Positions 14,598 to 22,108 are shown, numbered from the stretch's first letter. The stretch: 26,066 bases of DNA from an uncultured Bacteroidales bacterium (GCA_934692905.1 CAKUUM010000036.1:1-26066); one strand, 5' to 3'. The notes: generated from the letters alone by a model not told the origin. Program-made: numbers and translations.

Positions 14598-16001
14598 ATG
14601 GAGTCCTTCCTGAAATCAGTAATAACTAAACGCCTGCTGTCCTTTACAATCGGGGTATTGCCGCTAATCATGCACGCCCAAACATACGAGCAAGTCCTCA
14701 CCCTCGACTCTTGTCTCTCACTTGCCCGTCAGAACAACAAGGAACTCCGCCGTGCTGCTTTGGACATCGACAAGGCGCAGCAGGTCAAAGACCAAGCCTT
14801 TACCAACTATTTCCCGCAGGTCAAGGCTTCGGCTATGGGCTATCACAGCCTGCATCCGTTGGTGGAAGTGGGTATCAACGATTTCGACAATGCTTCCGTA
14901 CGCGACCTCCTCATCACCCTCTATGGCAACTACGGCGCGGCATTGGGGTTGGACAACACCATCTCCCTCTTCCAATACGGCTACCAAGCGGGCGTCACTG
15001 CCATCCAACCCGTCTATATGGGCGGCAAGATAGTGGCAGGCAACCAGTTAGCCAAAGTGGGTGTCGAGGCAGCCAAATTGCAGACGCAAATCACCGAACG
15101 CGACCTCCTCGAAGAGGTGGAGGAGAGTTACTGGTTGGTGGTCGGACTCACGGAGAAACAGCAGACCCTGCAAGCCGTCACTGCCCTGCTTGACACCGTC
15201 CATCGTACCGTCAGTGTGGCTGTGGACGCAGGACTTGCTTTGCAAACCGACCTCCTGCAGGTGGAACTCCGTCAGTCCGAGATTCACCGTACTCAAATCC
15301 AACTCGACAACGGTCTATCCCTCGCCAAAAGAGCATTATGGCAGTCCATCGGCAAAACCTACCCCGACCAAATGGGAGAAGGACTAAACAATATCCGCCT
15401 CGAATCCATCAGTGCAGATAGTACTCAGAATACCCCTCCTTCGAAGGAGGGGATAGGGGAGGTCCTGGAATCCTCTCTCCTTTCCCTTCAAGTCCGTGCA
15501 GCCGAACTCACCCGCCGCATGACCATTGCCGATGCCTTGCCGCAGGTCGCAGTAGGTGCGCACTATGGCTACAGCAATATGCAAACTAATTTCCTTCGCG
15601 ATGGCTTGGGCAGCAAGACGGGCAACGGCGCTGTCTTCGTCTCTGTTTCCGTGCCTCTTACTGATTGGTGGGAGACCGGTCATAAGATTCGTGAGAACAA
15701 TATCGCCCTCGAGCAGGCACGCCTGCAAGAGCAGCACACCAACGAACTCCTCAACCTCCGTACACAACAGGCGTACGACAAGATGATGGAGTCCTGTCTC
15801 CTTGTCACCGAGAACCGCCATGCCTTGGATATTGCCCGTGAGAACTACCGCCTTTCGGGTGTCAACTACCGCGCAGGCATGGGTACCGTCACCGACCTCC
15901 TCACCGCCCAAACCGCATACCTCCAAGCCCAAAACAACCTCACTGACGCCATCATCTCCTACCGCGTCAACCTCCGTCGATACATGGACCTGACCAAGTA
16001 A
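14598..16001 (+). CDS. TolC-family outer-membrane channel
   Basis: 467 residues. The signal peptide ends near MHA-Q (residues 1-27), with no lipobox, unlike the OprM-type channel at 2282-3667. The two outer-membrane efflux repeats are visible: LSLARQNNKELRRAALDIDKAQQVKDQA in the first, LSLQVRAAELTRRMTIADALPQVAVGAHYGYS in the second, ending NLTDAIISYRVNLRRYMDLTK. Its adaptor and pump partners are not beside it. Between the halves, residues about 278-289 (TPPSKEGIGEV) are encoded by a copy of the palindromic repeat also seen at 9033-9061. The insertion keeps the frame and falls in the inter-repeat linker, so the protein is probably still functional. Confidence 0.93.
   Translation: MESFLKSVITKRLLSFTIGVLPLIMHAQTYEQVLTLDSCLSLARQNNKELRRAALDIDKAQQVKDQAFTNYFPQVKASAMGYHSLHPLVEVGINDFDNASVRDLLITLYGNYGAALGLDNTISLFQYGYQAGVTAIQPVYMGGKIVAGNQLAKVGVEAAKLQTQITERDLLEEVEESYWLVVGLTEKQQTLQAVTALLDTVHRTVSVAVDAGLALQTDLLQVELRQSEIHRTQIQLDNGLSLAKRALWQSIGKTYPDQMGEGLNNIRLESISADSTQNTPPSKEGIGEVLESSLLSLQVRAAELTRRMTIADALPQVAVGAHYGYSNMQTNFLRDGLGSKTGNGAVFVSVSVPLTDWWETGHKIRENNIALEQARLQEQHTNELLNLRTQQAYDKMMESCLLVTENRHALDIARENYRLSGVNYRAGMGTVTDLLTAQTAYLQAQNNLTDAIISYRVNLRRYMDLTK
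15433..15463. repeat. Palindromic CCCCTCCTT repeat inside the TolC-type gene
   Basis: CCCCTCCTT, a CG loop, AAGGAGGGG, then ATAGGGGAGGT. It is the same element as 9033-9061 but with a longer perfect stem. Its length and phase leave the reading frame open, encoding PPSKEGIGEV. Confidence 0.85.
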
Positions 16002-16011
16002 AGAATAACAA

Positions 16012-16040
16012 CAGAGGCCATCCCCATGGGACAACCTCTG
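16012..16040 (+). terminator. Possible weak terminator after the TolC-type gene
   Basis: CAGAGG at 16012-16017 can pair with CCTCTG at 16035-16040, with partial inner pairing. There is no T tract, so the assignment is weak. Confidence 0.3.
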
Positions 16041-16058
16041 AACACATTTGCATCGCGC

Positions 16059-16107
16059 TAACGCCTAACGCATAATGCCAAAACGCAAAATGCAAAATGC
16101 AAAACGC
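16059..16107. repeat. Seven 7-bp units
   Basis: TAACGCC, TAACGCA, TAATGCC, AAAACGC, AAAATGC, AAAATGC, AAAACGC: 49 bases in exact heptads at the left edge of the accessory block. A related heptad array is at 19432-19452, at the right edge. Confidence 0.8.
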
Positions 16108-16128
16108 AAAAAAATGCAACCTCCGACC

Positions 16129-16464
16129 TTATTCTATGGTATCCGAAACCGCATGCCATACATATTGCCTAAGCGTTTTGTATTCGCTTTGCGCCTTGTA
16201 TGCAGCCATATCTTTTGCTTTCTGGCTCGGATCATTCAAACGGGTGAGAACCCCCTTTGCTATCTTTCCGAATCGTGTTTGATGTGCAATTTCTGCCGCG
16301 CTGTAAGGCGTACTGCGAACCCCGCAAATTGCAGAATAACAAGGGTTTGCTATCATTTTTGCATTGCTGGTTGCAGCTCTGCGTACCATGTACATCACCT
16401 TGTCTTTTTTTCCTAATTTTCCGCTCACTGTCTTCACAGGAGCAATGTAAGTAATTTGTGCCAT
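16129..16464 (-). CDS. Small basic protein, unknown function
   Basis: 111 residues, basic, without signal peptide or membrane segment. The start MAQITYIAPVKTVSGKLGKKDKVMYMVRR is strand-like; the second half is helical (AEIAHQTRFGKIAKGVLTRLNDPSQKAKDMAAYKAQSEYKTLRQYVWHAVSD). Short Bacteroidetes proteins of this kind occur in phage-like or mobile DNA, but I cannot name a family. It shares strand and region with the DUF3987-type and DUF3127-type genes and may belong to the same acquired block. Confidence 0.6.
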   Translation of the reverse strand: MAQITYIAPVKTVSGKLGKKDKVMYMVRRAATSNAKMIANPCYSAICGVRSTPYSAAEIAHQTRFGKIAKGVLTRLNDPSQKAKDMAAYKAQSEYKTLRQYVWHAVSDTIE

Positions 16465-16645
16465 TTTCTATTAATTATTAACTATTAATTATTATTTAAC
16501 TAAAAATCCGCTCTTTCTTTACAAGTCGCGAGCCACGACTTTGCTTTGTCACACTCGTAACATACGGCGGGAACCAACCCCCGTATGCTTATATAATCTC
16601 TTATTGTTTCTTAGCAGGGCGATATTATCGCCCGCTATACCCCTA
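16465..16645. other. Hairpin-rich gap in the accessory block
   Basis: This 181-bp gap has no gene but three hairpins: AAGTCG/CGACTT near 16527-16545, CATACGG/CCGTATG (16561-16567 with 16581-16587), and TAGC-GGGCGAT/ATCGCCC-GCTA (16612-16637). The last resembles one at 18179-18207. None is followed by a T tract. The left end is simple A/T sequence before the start at 16464. Confidence 0.5.
16604..16637. repeat. Shared 3' stem-loop, copy 1
   Basis: ATTGTTTCTTAGCAGGGCGA and the following bases form a stem (16617-16623 with 16627-16633, extended by TAGC/GCTA with one bulge). A near copy is at 18171-18204. Both lie just after the 3' end of a minus-strand gene of the block. Confidence 0.65.
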
Positions 16646-18100
16646 TCATCGGACTATCTTCGTATAACTACCGTCGTCATTTTTCACTACTTTTCCGCCT
16701 TCTACCCAACGTGTATATTGATATCCCTTTTTGTTCTTATCATCATCTATTTTTATGCCGTGTGCCCGGTACAATTCTACCACATCATCATGCGTGAACG
16801 TCGTTGGCAATTCCTTGAGCAAATCTTTCGGCATATACTTCTTTACTAGCTGATAGTTAGTCATTTTCACTGCCATCCGGTCCAACTTCGGTACCCATAG
16901 TAGCAGGTCTCGACGCAAAGCGAATTCCGCAAACCATTGGGCTACTATACCTGCCTGTATCTCCATAGCAGTATGCCCGTTCTTTGCCCTTGGTGAATGT
17001 TTTATCACTTGCTTGCCCGTGCAAATGCTCGCTATCTGTGCCCAGCCATATCCTGCGCGTCTTCCTATCACCGCACTGCGACTGTAGAATTGGAAGTAAC
17101 GCCCCCCATTTTCTTCTGCCTCGTCTGCATACTTTTCCATCCATTCTTTCATCGCTTCATCCACCGCCGGGCAATACCGAACACCCTCTTCTGCGGCTAA
17201 TTCATCCAACCATCCGTCCAATTGCCTTTGTTCCGCCTCCGTGTATTTTTTATATTTACCTTGCTGACCCAAGTGTGTTTTTGGAAGGTCGAAAGTGATA
17301 ATTCTTCCTGCCAAACCGTTTTCCACATCGTCGTCCTCGATCAGCCTTTCCAATGCTCTCGCTGTACCTGCGGCCAAAAAGCACATATTCACTATTCCTC
17401 CACCTGTTATGCCGGCGGGGGTCGCGCGGCTTTGCTCCCAATATCGCGCATCAAAGGCATCCCGGTAAATCACTTTTTTGCTCCCGAACCCCTCGCTGTT
17501 GGTTATATCATCCAGTTCATCCGTTATCATCAGCATCCGTTCGCCTTTCAGCGGGGTCAAACGCTTCGCTATATCCGCTGCACTGATATTCGCAGGGCAT
17601 ATATGCTTCGGCCATAGCGGTTCTTCATCTTTCGGCTCATTCCTCTTTTTCCGAGCCTGAGCGCGTTGGAATTCTTCTTTCTGACGCTCCACATCCTCGT
17701 CTTCACTTTCTAGTTGGGCGGCCAAATAACGCAAGTTTTGGACGATCGATTTACCCCTACTTGCATCTGCCACACCCATCATCAGCAGGGTCATCGGCAT
17801 TTCTATCCCATCATCGTAGATCAAACGCATATTGCCCATCAACGAATGAAAATATAGCGAACTAACCAGCATTGCCGGCACCTTGTATGCCTCCGGGCAA
17901 TGACCCAACACCATTTCGTGTAACGGCGTCAAAGGGGGGAGCCCCAACTCATATACATCAAAACTATGGTTTGCAAAGCAACACTTCTCCTCTACTTCTC
18001 TAACCTCTACACTCTCTACCTCACTCTCTTCCGGGCGGTACTCCAAGCGTACACCTTTCCCGTCCAGTACTAACCAATTGTTTTTTAGTATATCTACCAT
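16646..18100 (-). CDS. DUF3987-like NTPase (primase/helicase type)
   Basis: 484 residues. After a short N-terminal part, the region PPLTPLHEMVLGHCPEAYKVPAMLVSSLYFHSLMGNMRLIYDD resembles the start of the DUF3987 domain found in Bacteroidetes mobile elements. A P-loop-like GVADASRGKS (about 117-126) and a Walker B-like MLMITDELDD follow, then GIVNMCFLAAGTARALERL and a helical, basic C-terminal part. The P-loop departs from the common GxxGxGKS form. A role in replication or single-strand DNA handling is family-based inference. The VirE-like N-terminal domain often attached to this family is missing. The DUF3127-type gene lies just upstream on the same strand. Confidence 0.68.
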   Translation of the reverse strand: MVDILKNNWLVLDGKGVRLEYRPEESEVESVEVREVEEKCCFANHSFDVYELGLPPLTPLHEMVLGHCPEAYKVPAMLVSSLYFHSLMGNMRLIYDDGIEMPMTLLMMGVADASRGKSIVQNLRYLAAQLESEDEDVERQKEEFQRAQARKKRNEPKDEEPLWPKHICPANISAADIAKRLTPLKGERMLMITDELDDITNSEGFGSKKVIYRDAFDARYWEQSRATPAGITGGGIVNMCFLAAGTARALERLIEDDDVENGLAGRIITFDLPKTHLGQQGKYKKYTEAEQRQLDGWLDELAAEEGVRYCPAVDEAMKEWMEKYADEAEENGGRYFQFYSRSAVIGRRAGYGWAQIASICTGKQVIKHSPRAKNGHTAMEIQAGIVAQWFAEFALRRDLLLWVPKLDRMAVKMTNYQLVKKYMPKDLLKELPTTFTHDDVVELYRAHGIKIDDDKNKKGYQYTRWVEGGKVVKNDDGSYTKIVR

Positions 18101-18170
18101 AATTATTTTATTTGTTATTTATGTATTTTTATTTATATATATTATTATTACTCTAGTTATTTGTTTTTTT

Positions 18171-18207
18171 ATTGTTTCTAGCAGGGCGATACTACCGCCC
18201 GCCCTGC
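18171..18207. repeat. Shared 3' stem-loop, copy 2
   Basis: ATTGTTTCTAGCAGGGCGAT matches 16604-16624 almost base for base. GGGCG can pair with CGCCC (18184-18200), or GCAGGGC with GCCCTGC (18181-18187 with 18201-18207). The two folds exclude each other. Confidence 0.65.
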
Positions 18208-18211
18208 ATCC

Positions 18212-18253
18212 CTATTCTCTATTCTCTAATCCCTATCCTCTATTCTCTATTCA
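18212..18253. repeat. Six 7-bp units across a stop codon
   Basis: CTATTCT, CTATTCT, CTAATCC, CTATCCT, CTATTCT, CTATTCA: exact heptads spanning the last codons and stop of the DUF3127-type gene, so its terminal NRE residues are repeat-derived. Confidence 0.8.
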
Positions 18254-18554
18254 ATTTGTTGATTGCCCATGGTATCAGGTTGTTTATATACCACGGGTCA
18301 TCACCGTTCCCTACATTGTTTGCCTGGAAGTTGAAGAGTACCCTTACTCTATCACCCTCATTGATGTCTCTCATCTTTTCCACACACTTTCCGGTGGCAT
18401 AAAACAGCGCCGTCTGCGGGTATGTCTCCTCCGTTTCCACCAGCATTTTTCTGTATTTGTACGCCCACTTGTCTTCACCTATCACCATCTCTTCTTCTTT
18501 TCCCATTTTTACTACCTTACCTACTAAAATGTTTTTTTTGTTGTAATACTTCAT
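18240..18554 (-). CDS. DUF3127-like OB-fold protein
   Basis: 104 residues. The pattern KYRKMLVETEETYPQTALFYATGKCVEKM...EGDRVRVLFNFQANN...WYINNLIPWAINKLN fits the DUF3127 family, small OB-fold proteins thought to bind single-stranded DNA. No signal peptide. The gene is first in the minus-strand block, ahead of the DUF3987-type NTPase, an arrangement that suggests a replication or recombination module. Upstream on the minus strand there is a TATAAT with TTGTTT 15 bp before it (about 18597-18623), a possible promoter unlike the TAnnTTTG type used by the chromosomal genes. The last residues come from a heptad array. Confidence 0.7.
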   Translation of the reverse strand: MKYYNKKNILVGKVVKMGKEEEMVIGEDKWAYKYRKMLVETEETYPQTALFYATGKCVEKMRDINEGDRVRVLFNFQANNVGNGDDPWYINNLIPWAINKLNRE

Positions 18555-18816
18555 ATTTCTATTTTTTTATTGCATTATTTTTTTATTCATCTGTTATAAT
18601 TATACGAAAAGTTTCCAAAAAACAAGTACTAACCGACACTTTTTTTGTTTTTTTTCTGTTTTTTCTTTCCGTTGCACGTATATGCTTGTGCGTGTACTCT
18701 TTTTTCTTTCCCTTTTCATAATATAAATAGTTTGCTGTTTCTATTTCATCCATAATTCTACAAAAAAATTTTTTTTCTTTCGTTTTTTTGAATCAATCGC
18801 ATTTTTTCTTTCAAAA

Positions 18817-18898
18817 AAACAGAAACAATCACTCGATACAAACTGAACAATCGCCCCAACAAAACTGAACAAACCCAAAAAACCAAACTGAACAATCG
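18817..18898. repeat. Iteron-like copies with 22-23 bp spacing
   Basis: AAACTGAACAA occurs at 18840-18850, 18862-18872 and 18885-18895; a weaker copy (AAACAGAAACAATC) starts at 18817. Start-to-start distances are 23, 22 and 23 bp. Copies 1 and 3 extend to AAACTGAACAATCG. They lie about 300 bp upstream of the DUF3127-type start. Confidence 0.7.
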
Positions 18899-18900
18899 TT

Positions 18901-18967
18901 GGAAAATTGTCAAATATCCCCCCAATTACCAAATAAATCGTACATCGTAAATTCGTAAATCGTACAT
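18901..18967. repeat. Partial copy of the four-helix-bundle element repeat
   Basis: From GGAAAATTGTCAAATATCC to CGTACAT, this stretch matches the corresponding part of the 88-bp unit (from about 12368 on) with a short length difference in the middle. Its last 37 bases are the same as the start of the 88-bp unit. No left partner or gene is attached. Confidence 0.85.
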
Positions 18968-19033
18968 ATATATAAGGTTCGTGCGTGTGAGAGCGCGTTA
19001 ATTTACATCATTGTTTTTATTTTTCCAAGCGAA

Positions 19034-19369
19034 ATGGATTTTTTTTTCAGGGCAACAGCATCAAACATAGTGTTTTTATACTTATGTTATGGGTTCGTTA
19101 TTTTAGGATTTTTTTTGCAAGTTGTGTTACCGGGCAGTGTGCCGCCGTCGGTATCGGTTTGGGTTGTGTTAGGATTTATTTTGCAAGTAGTGTTACCAGG
19201 GACGCGGACGCCCTGCGGGGTTCCCGTGTGGTTCCCGAGACCTTCCCGAGACTTGTGGGGTAGTGGTCTCTACTACCTCCCCTCTCCCCTCTCCCCTCTA
19301 CTCCCTACTTTTTTGCATTTTGCATTTCTGCTTTTGCAGTATGCACTCGCTATATATATTAATATATAA
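19034..19369 (+). CDS. Doubtful small membrane protein with internal repeat
   Basis: An open frame of 111 codons with hydrophobic segments. Residues about 22-66 hold two copies of a 22-residue unit (LGFFLQVVLPG and LGFILQVVLPG with similar spacers). Of four base differences in the aligned part, three are silent, as expected for selected protein sequence. Against this, the second half runs through 11-bp and 7-bp arrays seen elsewhere in gaps, and there is no clear promoter. I think it is more likely a chance frame. Confidence 0.15.
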   Translation: MDFFFRATASNIVFLYLCYGFVILGFFLQVVLPGSVPPSVSVWVVLGFILQVVLPGTRTPCGVPVWFPRPSRDLWGSGLYYLPSPLSPLLPTFLHFAFLLLQYALAIYINI

Positions 19370-19431
19370 TCCCTATATCCCTTAATTTCTTCTTTAACAC
19401 ACACACAACACCCACATCTGTCATTCCTAAA

Positions 19432-19452
19432 AACGCAAATTGCAATTTGCAA
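19432..19452. repeat. Three 7-bp units overlapping a promoter
   Basis: AACGCAA, ATTGCAA, TTTGCAA. The last unit supplies the TTG box of the MFS gene promoter. Confidence 0.6.
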
Positions 19453-19477
19453 AAATCCGCAATTTTCCGTACCTTTG
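19447..19477 (+). promoter_or_regulatory. Promoter of the MFS transporter gene
   Basis: TTG at 19447-19449, 20-bp spacer, TACCTTTG at 19470-19477; start codon at 19508, 30 bp downstream. Confidence 0.8.
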
Positions 19478-19507
19478 CACCCCGTTTGAAGAGAATGGAA
19501 TGTAGCA

Positions 19508-20695
19508 ATGAGCGAACAGAAAGAGAAACTTTGGAACAGCAATTATCTGAAAGTGTGGTGCAGCAATTTCTTGATGTACTTCGCTTTCATGCTACTCACA
19601 CCGTTGCTCCCGCTCTATCTGAGCGATACGTATGGTGCTGACAAGCAAATGATTGGGTTGGTGCTGTCGGGTTACGCCGTAGCGGCATTGTGTATCCGCC
19701 CGTTCAGCGGTTTCTTTGTGGACTCTTTTCCCCGCAAAGCGGTGTTGCTGCTGTTCTATTTCCTGACCGCAGCCTTCTTCGGCGGGTACCTGATAGCAGG
19801 CAGTCTGACGATGTTCGCTATCTTCCGAACCCTCCATGGCGCTCCTTTCGGCGCAACGGGCGTGTCGTTGTCCACCGTAATGATAGACGTACTGCCCCCT
19901 TCCCGACGCGCGGAAGGCATTGGTTACTTCGGACTTAGCAACAACATCGCCACCGCCATCAGCCCGGGCGTTGCCGTCTTCCTCTTCGCGCACTACCATA
20001 GTTATGACATGCTCTTCGCGCTGTCGCTGGTATGCTCGTTGGCAGGACTGATTGTGAACGCCACACTCCATCTCAAGGACCGCGAACTCGTCAAAGAAAA
20101 GCAACCCGTCTCCCTCGACCGCTTTATCATGCTCAAAGGGTGGGCGCACTTCCTCGTAATCTTCACGGTAGCAGTCGCTTACAGCATTCTGTCCACCTAC
20201 GTGGCTATCTACGGCAAAGAGGAAATGGGCATCACTTCTGGTACGGGACTCTTCTTCACCCTTTTCGCCGTGGGCTTGATTATCTCCCGCCTGACGGGCA
20301 GTCCATCGCTCCGCAAAGGCCTCATAGTCCGCAATGCCTCGTTGGGTATCTTGGTCTCCATCAGCGGTTTCATCATCTTCGCAGCCGTACACAACCCCGT
20401 CGGCTATTACCTCGCACCTTTTGTCATCGGTTTGGGCAACGGACACCTGTGGCCTGCCTTCCAGATGATGTTCATCAATATGGCACCGCACAGCCAACGC
20501 GGAACAGCTAACTCCACACTGCTCACCAGTTGGGATTTAGGCATGGGTGTCGGCATGTTTGCGGGCGGTTCCATTGCCGAACATCTTGGCTACCATACTG
20601 CCTTTTGGAGCGGGGCGGCATTCTACGCCATAGGTGTCATCTTCTATTTTACATTCGTACGCGGATATTATAAGCGGAACAAACTGCACGACTAA
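19508..20695 (+). CDS. MFS transporter
   Basis: 395 residues, about 12 membrane helices, of the major facilitator superfamily. The loop 2-3 motif A is present (GFFVDSFPRKAVLL, about residues 68-81). Other typical segments are GAPFGATGVSLSTVMIDVLPPSRRAEGIGYFGLSNNIATAISPG and GLGNGHLWPAFQMMFINMAPHSQRGTANSTLLTSWDLGMGVG. The layout resembles the arabinose-efflux-permease-like group, but the substrate cannot be read. It has its own promoter, and lpdA follows after 33 bp, so the two may share a transcript; the functional link, if any, is unclear. Confidence 0.92.
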   Translation: MSEQKEKLWNSNYLKVWCSNFLMYFAFMLLTPLLPLYLSDTYGADKQMIGLVLSGYAVAALCIRPFSGFFVDSFPRKAVLLLFYFLTAAFFGGYLIAGSLTMFAIFRTLHGAPFGATGVSLSTVMIDVLPPSRRAEGIGYFGLSNNIATAISPGVAVFLFAHYHSYDMLFALSLVCSLAGLIVNATLHLKDRELVKEKQPVSLDRFIMLKGWAHFLVIFTVAVAYSILSTYVAIYGKEEMGITSGTGLFFTLFAVGLIISRLTGSPSLRKGLIVRNASLGILVSISGFIIFAAVHNPVGYYLAPFVIGLGNGHLWPAFQMMFINMAPHSQRGTANSTLLTSWDLGMGVGMFAGGSIAEHLGYHTAFWSGAAFYAIGVIFYFTFVRGYYKRNKLHD

Positions 20696-20728
20696 CCTTT
20701 TGAATATAAACTAAATAAATACTGATAC

Positions 20729-22108
20729 ATGAAATTCTACCTTGCAATCATCGGTGGCGGACCTGCGGGTTACACGGCTGCCGAAATCGCCTCGCACGCA
20801 GGCAAAGACGTCGTTTTGTTTGAACAGGCAACCCTGGGCGGCACCTGCCTCAATGTAGGCTGTATCCCCACGAAAACCCTGCTCTACAGCGCAAAGCAAT
20901 ACTACAACGCTACCCACGCCACCAAGTACGGAGTGGCTGCCGAGGGTGTCGCCTTCGACTATGCCAAGATGGCACAACGCAAGACCAAAGTGGTGCGCAA
21001 ACTCGTAGCGGGTATCAAACAGAAACTCAACAACGAGCACTGCACCGTCGTTTCGGGCGCAGCATCTGTCATCAGCCGCACCGATGACAATGTCGTAATC
21101 GCTTGTGGTGAAGAGCAATACGAGGCAGAGAACCTCCTCATCTGCACGGGCTCCAACAATTTCGTACCGCCTATCCCGGGCGTCAAAGACAACCCTGCTG
21201 TATGGGATTCCACCACTGCTCTCGCGGCTACCGAACTGCCCAAATCCATGATTATCGTGGGCGGCGGTGTCATCGGTATGGAGTTCGCCACGCTCTACCA
21301 TGAGTTGGGTGTACCCGTCACCGTGATTGAAGCCATGCCCACTATCCTGCCTAACCTTGACCAGGAAGTCGTAACTGTCCTGCTCGACAAGTACCGCAAA
21401 GAGGGCATCAATATCCTCACCGACACCAAAGTGCTCGAACTGCAGGGGAACCTCGTACTCACGTCCAACGGCGAATACGAAGCCGAACACGTGCTTATCT
21501 CCGTAGGCCGCCGTGCCAACCTGCAAGGCTTGGAGGCACTCACCGACCTGGCTCTCCATCGCGGAGCCATCGTAGTGGACGATATGATGCGCACCAACCT
21601 GCCCAACGTATATGCTGCAGGTGACGTCACGGGCAAAATCATGCTGGCACACGTGGCATCCCGTCAGGCGGAAGTGGCAGTAGGACGTATGCTCAAGCAG
21701 GTACCCGTGCAGCGCATCGCGTACAATGCCATCCCGAGTGTGGTCTACACCAACCCTGAAATCGCGTGCGTGGGCTTGACCGAGAAGGACTTGAACGAAA
21801 TCCACGAGGGCGATTTCGCACCTTCCATGTCCACCGAAGAACCCTTTGTCCCCTACGAGGTGCACAAGATTCCCATGACCTATTCGGGTCGCTTTGTGGC
21901 TGAAAATGAGGGCGAGAACGGTCTGTGCAAGATGATTATCGACAAGAAGAACCACACCGTCATTGGCGTGCACATGATTGGCAACCCCTGTTCCGAGTTC
22001 GTAGCAGCGGCGTCATTTGCCGTGCGCATGGGCTACACCGTGGACGAGTTCCGCCAAGTCGTCTTCCCGCACCCCACCGTCAGCGAGATACTCAAAGAAG
22101 TCCTTTAA
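20729..22108 (+). CDS. lpdA: Dihydrolipoyl dehydrogenase (E3)
   Basis: 459 residues. It re-oxidises protein-bound dihydrolipoamide with NAD+ for 2-oxoacid dehydrogenase complexes and the glycine cleavage system. FAD site GGGPAG at 9-14, redox disulfide CLNVGC (Cys40, Cys45), NAD site IVGGGVIGMEFA near 178, second FAD motif VYAAGDVTG, and the C-terminal catalytic dyad HPTVSE (His448, Glu453). All key residues are present. No E1, E2 or lipoate genes are nearby. The stop codon is directly followed by a gene-less copy of the dispersed inverted-repeat element. Confidence 0.96.
   Translation: MKFYLAIIGGGPAGYTAAEIASHAGKDVVLFEQATLGGTCLNVGCIPTKTLLYSAKQYYNATHATKYGVAAEGVAFDYAKMAQRKTKVVRKLVAGIKQKLNNEHCTVVSGAASVISRTDDNVVIACGEEQYEAENLLICTGSNNFVPPIPGVKDNPAVWDSTTALAATELPKSMIIVGGGVIGMEFATLYHELGVPVTVIEAMPTILPNLDQEVVTVLLDKYRKEGINILTDTKVLELQGNLVLTSNGEYEAEHVLISVGRRANLQGLEALTDLALHRGAIVVDDMMRTNLPNVYAAGDVTGKIMLAHVASRQAEVAVGRMLKQVPVQRIAYNAIPSVVYTNPEIACVGLTEKDLNEIHEGDFAPSMSTEEPFVPYEVHKIPMTYSGRFVAENEGENGLCKMIIDKKNHTVIGVHMIGNPCSEFVAAASFAVRMGYTVDEFRQVVFPHPTVSEILKEVL

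Larger units (their letters stand above)
18555..19446. other. Repeat-filled region without a confident gene
   Basis: Nearly 900 bases. 18555-18835 is very T-rich on the plus strand, with long homopolymer runs. 18817-18898 holds four spaced AAACTGAACAA-like copies. 18901-18967 is a partial copy of the four-helix-bundle element repeat. 19103-19134 and 19169-19200 are a direct repeat 66 bp apart. 19219-19251 holds three 11-bp units, 19279-19299 three CCCCTCT heptads, 19311-19338 four TTTTGCA-type heptads. One open frame (19034-19369) crosses the latter part and is discussed in its own entry. Confidence 0.7.

Noticed and set aside
16612..16637. Intrinsic terminator after the DUF3987-type gene
   Set aside because: The stem is good, but an A-rich rather than U-rich stretch follows in the gene's direction; listed as a shared stem-loop instead.
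18422..18721. Plus-strand open frame rich in Phe and Ser
   Set aside because: A product of the T-rich strand opposite the DUF3127-type gene; low complexity.
19592..20497. Minus-strand open frame of 301 codons
   Set aside because: Opposite the MFS gene; charged composition without hydrophobic or domain features.
20711..21973. Minus-strand open frame of 420 codons
   Set aside because: Antisense shadow of lpdA; the plus strand encodes a full dihydrolipoyl dehydrogenase.
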